Assembly (NCBI RefSeq): GCF_000473265.1
Contig: NZ_KI421511.1
Coordinates: forward strand, 1,105,731-1,169,730
From: Amycolatopsis thermoflava N1165
GTDB taxonomy: Bacteria; Actinomycetota; Actinomycetes; Mycobacteriales; Pseudonocardiaceae
Length of the DNA: 64,000 bases
Reading direction: 5' to 3'
Position 1 is the first letter of the stretch; each line of letters starts with the position of its first letter. The position numbers and the translations under genes are program-made. This document shows, piece after piece, positions 58,807 through 64,000 of the stretch. The notes beneath the pieces are model-generated. The model made no database searches. It saw only the letters and a list, made by a program, of their open reading frames with translations, and was not told the DNA's origin.

Positions 58807-60050
58807 TGCACTTCGCCTACGACGATCGCACCGAGGACCTGCGCGGGCGGCTCCTGGAGTTCATGGAGACGCACGTGCACCCGGCGGAGCCGGTGTTCGA
58901 ACGGCAACTGTCCGAGCTGGACGATCCATGGGCGTGGGACTCCGCGCCCGTGCTGTCCGAACTGCGGGCGGAGGCGCGCGAGCGCGGGCTGTGGAACCTG
59001 TTCCTCCCGGGGGCGGACGGCGCCGGTCTCACCAACCAGCAGTACGCGCCGCTGGCCGAGATCACCGGTCGGAGCCCGCACCTGGCGCCCGCCGCGCTCA
59101 ACTGCGCCGCACCGGACACCGGCAACATGGAGCTGCTGTCGCAGTTCGGCACCGACGCTCAGAAACGCCAGTGGCTGGAACCGCTGCTGTCCGGACGGAT
59201 CCGGTCGTCGTTCGCGATGACCGAACCCGATGTCGCGTCTTCCGACGCCACCAACATCGCCACCCGCATCGAGCGCGACGGCGACCACTACGTGATCAAC
59301 GGGCGCAAGTGGTGGATCACCGGGGCGATGAACCCGAACGCCGCGATCTTCGTCGTCATGGGCAAGACCGATCCGCACGCCGAGCGGCACCGCCGGCAGT
59401 CCATGATCCTCGTTCCGCGGGACACGCCCGGCGTCCGCGTGACACGGGCGATGCGCGTCCTGGGCTACGACGACCACGAACACGGCGGACACGCCGAACT
59501 GCGGTTCGACGACGTCCGCGTGCCCGCCACGAACCTCGTCGGCGGCGAAGGCGACGGCTTCGCGATCGCGCAAGCCCGGCTCGGCCCTGGCCGCATCCAC
59601 CACTGCATGCGCGCCATCGGGGTGGCCGAACGCGCGCTCGAACTGATGTGCGCCAGGGCGGAGGAGCGCGTCGCGTTCGGCAAGCCGTTGTCCGGCCAGG
59701 GCGTCGTCCGCGACTGGATCGCCGAGTCCCGCGTCCGGATCGAGCAGCTGCGCCTGCTCACCCTCAAGGCGGCCTGGCTGATGGACACGCGGGGCAACAA
59801 GGCCGCGCACACCGAGATCCAGGCGATCAAGATCGCGACCCCGGTGACCGTCCAGTGGGTGCTCGACAAGGCGATCCAGCTGCACGGCGGGGGTGGGTTG
59901 TCGCAGGACTTCCCGCTCGCCTACGGCTACGCCCTCGCCCGCATGCTCCGGTTCGTCGACGGTCCGGACGAGGTCCACAAGGACGCCCTCGCCCGCCGCG
60001 AACTGCGCAGGGCCGCCGCGGCCCGGCGACCGGAGCCGGCGCAGCGGTAG
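58806..60050 (+). CDS. Acyl-CoA dehydrogenase, ACAD10/11-like
   Basis: Protein of 414 residues: FAMTEPDVASSDATNIATRIERDGDHYVINGRKWWITGAMNP, DDHEHGGHAELRFDDVRVPATNLVGGEGDGFAIAQARLGPGRIHHCMRAIG, and the C-terminal RMLRFVDGPDEVHKDALARRE, where DGPDEVH replaces the usual YEGTNQ, the ACAD10/11 pattern. With the kinase it would convert a 4-phosphoacyl-CoA by elimination and rehydration into a 3-hydroxyacyl-CoA. ATG 58806 overlaps the kinase stop by one base. Last gene before the second box. Confidence 0.9.
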   Translation: MHFAYDDRTEDLRGRLLEFMETHVHPAEPVFERQLSELDDPWAWDSAPVLSELRAEARERGLWNLFLPGADGAGLTNQQYAPLAEITGRSPHLAPAALNCAAPDTGNMELLSQFGTDAQKRQWLEPLLSGRIRSSFAMTEPDVASSDATNIATRIERDGDHYVINGRKWWITGAMNPNAAIFVVMGKTDPHAERHRRQSMILVPRDTPGVRVTRAMRVLGYDDHEHGGHAELRFDDVRVPATNLVGGEGDGFAIAQARLGPGRIHHCMRAIGVAERALELMCARAEERVAFGKPLSGQGVVRDWIAESRVRIEQLRLLTLKAAWLMDTRGNKAAHTEIQAIKIATPVTVQWVLDKAIQLHGGGGLSQDFPLAYGYALARMLRFVDGPDEVHKDALARRELRRAAAARRPEPAQR

Positions 60051-60069
60051 GGACCCCGGCGGAAGTTCC

Positions 60070-60110
60070 GGACCCAGGTCACAGTCTTCGCCGCCGCCGG
60101 GCGGCAGGCT
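60070..60110 (+). promoter_or_regulatory. 17-bp box plus -10-like hexamer before the hydrolase/monooxygenase operon (copy 2)
   Basis: GGACCCAGGTCACAGTC (60070-60086), 18 bp, CAGGCT (60105-60110), then 41 bp to GTG 60152. Same layout as at 55874-55914. It starts 20 bp after the dehydrogenase stop, so a second transcription unit begins here. Confidence 0.6.
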
Positions 60111-60151
60111 GCAATCACCAGGCCCTGTTGAGGGCATTGTTGGGAGGCATT

Positions 60152-60943
60152 GTGCAGACGCTCGATCTTGTCAGCGCCGAAGCCGGCGTCGAGTTCGGAG
60201 CCGGCGTGCACCTCGACGCTCGCCGCGCGGGCAACGGCAGCCGGGTCGCCCTGGTCCTGCCCGGCGCCGAGCGGGCCGAGGAGAACGCCGCGTTCGTGGC
60301 GGCGCTCGCGAAGGACTACTCCGTGGTCGCGCCGAGCCACCCGGGCTTCGGCCGTTCGCCCCGGCCGGACTGGTGCACCTCCGTCGACGACCTCGCCTAC
60401 CTCTACCTCGACTGGCTCGACCGGTCCGGGCTGACCGACGTCACCGTCGTCGGTCTCCAGTTCGGCGGCTGGGTCGCCATGGAGATGGCGGTGCGGAGCT
60501 GCGCGCGAATCTCTCGTCTCGTGCTCGTCGACTCGGTGGGGGTCAAGCTCGGCGGGCCGCTCGACCGGGAGATCGCCGACCTCTTCGCCACGCCGCGGCC
60601 CGAGCTGGACAAGCGCCTCTACGCGGACACGAGCTTCGCGCTGGGCGACCTCGCGCACGCGCGGGACGAGGACGTCCTCGAGGTGGCGCGCAACGAAGAG
60701 GCTCTCGCGTTGTACGGCTGGGAGCCCTACCTGCACAACCCGCGGCTGCGCCACTGGCTGTGGCGGATCCGCGTGCCGTCCCTGGTGATCTGGGGCGGGC
60801 AGGACGGCATCGTCGCGCCCGGCTACGGACGCGGGCTGGCCGCGCGGATCCCCGGCGCACGTTTCGAGTGCCTCGACCGGGCCGGGCACCGCGCACAGGT
60901 GGAATGCCCGGCGGAGATCGCCGAGCTGATCTCCGCCGCCTGA
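60152..60943 (+). CDS. Alpha/beta-hydrolase-fold protein with Gln at the nucleophile position
   Basis: Protein of 263 residues: VALVLPGAERAEENAAF, VVAPSHPGFGRSPRP, VVGLQFGGWVAMEMA and IPSLVIWGGQD-type strand 7 (VPSLVIWGGQDGIVAPGYG), DRAGHRAQVECP. The Asp and His positions of the triad are present, but the nucleophile elbow G-x-S-x-G reads G-L-Q-F-G (Q103). It may be catalytically unusual or act in binding; C-C bond hydrolases and oxygenases without a serine are known in the fold. GTG 60152 has GGGAGG 5-7 nt upstream. First gene of the second operon, with a luciferase-like monooxygenase next. Confidence 0.85.
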   Translation: MQTLDLVSAEAGVEFGAGVHLDARRAGNGSRVALVLPGAERAEENAAFVAALAKDYSVVAPSHPGFGRSPRPDWCTSVDDLAYLYLDWLDRSGLTDVTVVGLQFGGWVAMEMAVRSCARISRLVLVDSVGVKLGGPLDREIADLFATPRPELDKRLYADTSFALGDLAHARDEDVLEVARNEEALALYGWEPYLHNPRLRHWLWRIRVPSLVIWGGQDGIVAPGYGRGLAARIPGARFECLDRAGHRAQVECPAEIAELISAA

Positions 60944-60973
60944 CCCCCACCAACCAGAAAGGGAGCGTTCCCC

Positions 60974-62167
60974 GTGCAGTACTGGCATTTCAGCGAGGCG
61001 GCCTACCCGTATCTGCCGGACCCCGAGACCTATGAATCGGTGCGGGTCACCCTGCCCAACGGCGTCATCGACCCCGCTCGCGCGGCGGACCTGTGGGACC
61101 GCTACCTCCGCGAGTGGCAGGTCGCGGACGAATGCGGGCTGAACGTGATGGTCAACGAACACCATTCCACCGCGACGTGCATGAACTCCGCCGCTCCCGT
61201 GATCGCCGGCGCACTCGCGCGGCTCACCACCAACGCGCGGATCCTGATTCTGGGCAACCCCGTCGCGAACCGCACCGACCCCGTGCGCATCGCCGAGGAA
61301 ATGGCCCTGCTGGACCTGCTCAGCCACGGCCGTCTCGAGGTCGGATTCGTGCGGGGCGTGCAGTACGAGGTCGCTGCCACCAATTCCCGGCCGGTGCGGA
61401 TGTCCGAGCGCATGTGGGAGGCGGTCGAGCTCATCACGCGGGCGTGGTCCACCCACGACGGACCGTTCAACTGGGAGGGCGAGTTCTTCCACCACCGCCA
61501 GGTGAACATCTGGCCGAGGCCCCACCAACAGCCCGCCCCGCCCGTGTGGGTCACCGCGGTGAACCCGGCCAGCGTGCCGAGGATCGCCGACCACGGCTAC
61601 CGGGTCGGCACCTTCCTGTCGGGACTCGACGGGACCAGGGCGGTGTTCCAGGCCTACCGCGACCACTGCGCCGCGACGGGCAAGCCCGTGCCCGGCGACG
61701 AGATGTTCGGTTACGCGGCGCTGGTCTACACCGGACGGACCGACGAGGAGGGCTTCGAAGGGGCCCGGAAACTGCTCTGGTACCTGCACAGCAACAAGGT
61801 GGCCAAGCAGTTCGCCTACCCGCCGGGATACCTGCCCTACCACGTCCGGGCCGTGGGCCTGCGCGGGCCGCTGACGTCGACGCCCGGTTCCCCGGCGTCC
61901 TCGCCGATCCCCGACGTGACCGCGATGTCGCTCGCCGAGCTCATCGAACGCGGAATCGTGTTCGCCGGCAGCGCCGCCACCGTCGCCGGGCAGATCGAGC
62001 GCTTCTACGAGCACGTGGGCGGGTTCGGGCACCTGCTGCTCATGGGCCAGGCCGGTCACCTCGGGCACGAGGACACGGTCCGGGGGATCGCCAACTTCGC
62101 CGAGGGTGTCGCGCCCTTGGTCGACCGCGTGACGGGCGGACTCGCCGTTCAGTCGAATGTAGGGTAA
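60974..62167 (+). CDS. LLM-class flavin-dependent oxidoreductase (luciferase-like)
   Basis: TIM-barrel flavoprotein of 397 residues: WQVADECGLNVMVNEHHSTATCMNSAAPVIAGALARLTTNARILILGNPVANRTDPVRIAEEMALLDLLSHGRLEVGFVRGVQYEVAATN, VWVTAVNPASVPRIADHGYRVGTFLSG, and FAGSAATVAGQIERFYEHVGGFGHLLLMGQAG. The NEHH segment is typical of the alkanal-monooxygenase/limonene-type branch using FMNH2. GTG 60974 has AAAGGGAG upstream. No flavin reductase in this operon; it would need one from elsewhere, for example 54176-54664. Candidate Baeyer-Villiger or hydroxylation step. Confidence 0.88.
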   Translation: MQYWHFSEAAYPYLPDPETYESVRVTLPNGVIDPARAADLWDRYLREWQVADECGLNVMVNEHHSTATCMNSAAPVIAGALARLTTNARILILGNPVANRTDPVRIAEEMALLDLLSHGRLEVGFVRGVQYEVAATNSRPVRMSERMWEAVELITRAWSTHDGPFNWEGEFFHHRQVNIWPRPHQQPAPPVWVTAVNPASVPRIADHGYRVGTFLSGLDGTRAVFQAYRDHCAATGKPVPGDEMFGYAALVYTGRTDEEGFEGARKLLWYLHSNKVAKQFAYPPGYLPYHVRAVGLRGPLTSTPGSPASSPIPDVTAMSLAELIERGIVFAGSAATVAGQIERFYEHVGGFGHLLLMGQAGHLGHEDTVRGIANFAEGVAPLVDRVTGGLAVQSNVG

Positions 62168-62190
62168 CTGCTGCCTATCGGAGGACAACG

Positions 62191-63519
62191 ATGTCCCAAC
62201 CATCCCCACTGGATTCGGAAGACCGGGTTTCCCCGGGAACGGGAACGCCGCGGCGCGCTCCTGTCGCGCGCCGGTCGATCGTCGCCGCCGGCTCGGGAAA
62301 CGCTCTCGAGTTCTACGATTTCGCGATTTTCGCGTCACTGACACCGGTCATCTCGAAGCTGTTCTTCCCCTCGGGTGAGCCGCTCGCCGCGATCCTGTCC
62401 ACGTTGGCGTTGTTCGCGGTCGGCTTCGTCATGCGGCCGGTGGGCGCCGTCGTGTTCGGGCGGCTCGCGGACCGGCGCGGGCGCAAGGTGTCCCTGGCGA
62501 TCGCGGTGCTGATCATGGGCGTGACCACCGTGCTCATCGGCGTCATGCCGACGTATCCGCAGGCGGGGATCGTCGCACCGGTGCTCCTGTGCGTCGCGCG
62601 GCTGCTCCAGGGGTTGTCGGTGGGCGGGGAGTTCGGGACGTCGGCCAGCTTCCTCGTCGAGCACGCGCCCCCGCACCGGCGTGGGCTGTACGGGTCCTTC
62701 GCCTTCTTCTCCTCGACGCTCGGCAGCGTGCTCGGCGCCGTCGTGGTCCTGATCATGACGGTGTCGCTGTCCCCGGGCGAGCTCGACAGCTGGGGCTGGC
62801 GGATCCCGTTCCTGCTGGGGTTCCCGCTGCTGGTCATCGGCCTCTACCTGCGCTACCGCATCGCGGAGTCGCCGGAGTTCGAGGAGATCAAGGCGGGCAA
62901 CGCCCAGGAACGCAGCCCACTGCGCACGTTGTTCACCCAGCACTGGCGGGCGTTCCTGATCGTGATCGGGATCTGCGTCGGCTTCAACATCGCCTCGTCC
63001 ACGGTCCAGGTGTTCGCGCTCACCTACATCCGCAGCGTCGTGGGACTGTCCGCGGTGCAGGCGCTGACCACGGTCATCATCGCCACCACCGTCGGGATCT
63101 TCCTGGTGGTCGCGTTCGGGCGCCTCTCGGACACCTACGGCAGGAAGCCGGTCCTGGTCTTCGCGTGCGTACTGGCGGTGGTCCTGCCCTACCCGAGTCT
63201 GCTCATCATCGGCCTGACGGGGTTCGGCCCGGCGCTGGTGGGACAGCTCGTCCTGTGGGTCCCGGTCGCCGCGTTCGGCGGCGCCATCCCGGCGCTGTTC
63301 GCGGAGCTGTTCCCGACGAAGGTCAGGGCGTCCGGGTTCGGGATCGCCTACGGCTTCGGTTCGGCGATCTTCGCCGGTACCGCGCCGTTCGTGGCGACCC
63401 TGCTGATCGAGCTTTCGGGGAACAAGACGTCGCCGGCCTGGTACATGGTCGCGGCGGGCGTCGTCACCTTGGTCGTCGTGATCGCGTCGGTGGATCGCCG
63501 GGCGCGCGGGAGGAGTTGA
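62191..63519 (+). CDS. MHS-family MFS metabolite:proton symporter
   Basis: Protein of 442 residues, 12 predicted helices: VAAGSGNALEFYDFAIFASLTPVISKLFFP, GRLADRRGRKVSL, RLLQGLSVGGEFGTSASFLVEHAPPHRRG and the second-half GRLSDTYGRKPVL. Same subfamily as 37679 and 52854. ATG 62191 has GGAGG 6 nt upstream, 23 bp after the LLM stop. Probable importer of the operon's substrate. Confidence 0.88.
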   Translation: MSQPSPLDSEDRVSPGTGTPRRAPVARRSIVAAGSGNALEFYDFAIFASLTPVISKLFFPSGEPLAAILSTLALFAVGFVMRPVGAVVFGRLADRRGRKVSLAIAVLIMGVTTVLIGVMPTYPQAGIVAPVLLCVARLLQGLSVGGEFGTSASFLVEHAPPHRRGLYGSFAFFSSTLGSVLGAVVVLIMTVSLSPGELDSWGWRIPFLLGFPLLVIGLYLRYRIAESPEFEEIKAGNAQERSPLRTLFTQHWRAFLIVIGICVGFNIASSTVQVFALTYIRSVVGLSAVQALTTVIIATTVGIFLVVAFGRLSDTYGRKPVLVFACVLAVVLPYPSLLIIGLTGFGPALVGQLVLWVPVAAFGGAIPALFAELFPTKVRASGFGIAYGFGSAIFAGTAPFVATLLIELSGNKTSPAWYMVAAGVVTLVVVIASVDRRARGRS

Positions 63520-63521
63520 GC

Positions 63522-64000
63522 ATGGGGTCTGCCGCGGGGCGGCTGACGGGCAAGTCAGCGCTGGTGACGGGTGCGGGTTCGGGTATCGGAGCGGCGACGG
63601 CGGAGGTGTTCGCCCGGGAAGGCGCGAAGGTCCTCGTCGTGGACGTGGACAAGTCCAAGGCGTCGGTGACGGTGGACCGGATCCGGGAGGAGGGTGGTGT
63701 CGCCGAGCCGTTCGCCGCGGACGTCTCGGACGAGGACCAGGTCGCCGGTGCCGTCGAGTTCGCGGTGGAGCGCTTCGGCGGGGTGGACGTGCTCCAGAAC
63801 TACGCCTCCGAACGGAGTCTGGTGGCCGAGGACGTCTTCGTCGCCGAGGCCGACCTGTCGGTGTGGCTGGGGCAGCTGCGCGTGGACCTGCTGGGCTGCG
63901 TCCTGACCGCCAAACACGTCCTGCCGCACATGGTCCGCGCGGGAGGGGGCAGCATCACCAACGCTTCTTCCCTGGCCGCCTGGCTTTCCCTCGAAGGCCG
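63522..64000 (+). CDS. Short-chain dehydrogenase/reductase, truncated by the window edge
   Basis: About 159 residues from ATG 63522, 2 bp after the permease stop with GGAGG upstream, running off the right end. Cofactor motif TGAGSGIGAATAEVFAREGAKVLVVDVD and ADVSDEDQVAGAVEFAVERFGGVDVL mark an NAD-dependent SDR. The usual NNAG reads NYAS (QNYASERSL). The catalytic serine region ITNASSLAAW is just reached; the Tyr-Lys part is outside. Fourth gene of the second operon. Confidence 0.85.
   Translation, partial: MGSAAGRLTGKSALVTGAGSGIGAATAEVFAREGAKVLVVDVDKSKASVTVDRIREEGGVAEPFAADVSDEDQVAGAVEFAVERFGGVDVLQNYASERSLVAEDVFVAEADLSVWLGQLRVDLLGCVLTAKHVLPHMVRAGGGSITNASSLAAWLSLEG

Overview
The window reads as a stretch of chromosome from a high-GC actinomycete, most likely Pseudonocardiaceae and Amycolatopsis-like. 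Evidence: GC-rich third codon positions throughout, frequent GTG and TTG starts, many ATGA/GTGA start-stop overlaps, a SigG-type ECF sigma factor, an MSMEG_0569/0570 gene pair, and several genes whose -10 box lies 6-7 nt before the start codon, which predicts leaderless transcripts. I see no rRNA, tRNA, CRISPR array, transposase or phage gene. It is an accessory region made almost entirely of catabolic operons, each with a regulator and usually an MFS permease.

Layout. 1-2930: the edge of a Nit1C-type cluster (cyanide/nitrogen-starvation associated flavoprotein and small protein) and a 14-helix drug exporter. 3024-4675: 2,3-butanediol dehydrogenase divergent from a MarR regulator. 4731-9329: a bis-MGD molybdoenzyme that lacks the cysteines of the usual N-terminal [4Fe-4S] motif, a small partner protein, and a secreted DUF11 protein bracketed by a 62-bp duplication of the partner's 3' end. 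9332-16707: acetoin dehydrogenase operon acoABCL with its own lipoyl synthase, divergent from an AcoR-like regulator that has no AAA+ domain. Near-identical TTGCA repeat sites precede both the butanediol dehydrogenase and aco operons, so butanediol to acetoin to acetyl-CoA + acetaldehyde is probably one regulon. 16878-19358: threonylcarbamoyl-AMP synthase, a RibD-like reductase and an AraC regulator.

19442-26457: a LysR-headed operon with an FAD oxidoreductase, an IlvD/Edd dehydratase, an MFS permease and both subunits of aconitase X. Two unrelated dehydratase families in one operon suggest a hydroxy-acid pathway I cannot name. 26536-28119: RibD-like reductase and SigG-like sigma factor. 28237-36269: a 2-aminobenzoate (anthranilate) CoA pathway (ligase, FAD/OYE monooxygenase-reductase, acyl-CoA dehydrogenase, hydratase, SDR, RidA) around a PaaX-family repressor. 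Its two operon promoters share the same 15-bp box at identical distances from the -10 and start codon. 36281-43855: PucR/CdaR regulator divergent from MFS, CoA-transferase, acyl-CoA dehydrogenase, CoA-transferase and a GH88-like hydrolase.

43825-54664: an AraC/metallo-beta-lactamase divergent pair, then a nine-gene leftward operon (flavin reductase, MHS permease, Ldh2-type dehydrogenase, thioesterase, SsuD-like monooxygenase, acyl-CoA ligase, aberrant HMG-CoA-lyase-like protein, fumarate-reductase-like flavoprotein, NIPSNAP). It is controlled by a divergent MarR protein over three evenly spaced palindromes. 55265-55956 is a decayed stretch. 55957-64000 holds two consecutive rightward operons preceded by the same 17-bp box: one with SDRs, an APH-type kinase and an ACAD10/11-type dehydrogenase (resembling the levulinate/4-hydroxyacyl-CoA route), the other with an alpha/beta hydrolase, a luciferase-like monooxygenase, an MHS permease and a truncated SDR. 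The best candidates for undescribed biology are the aconitase-X/IlvD operon, the MarR-controlled nine-gene operon and the 55957-64000 double operon.
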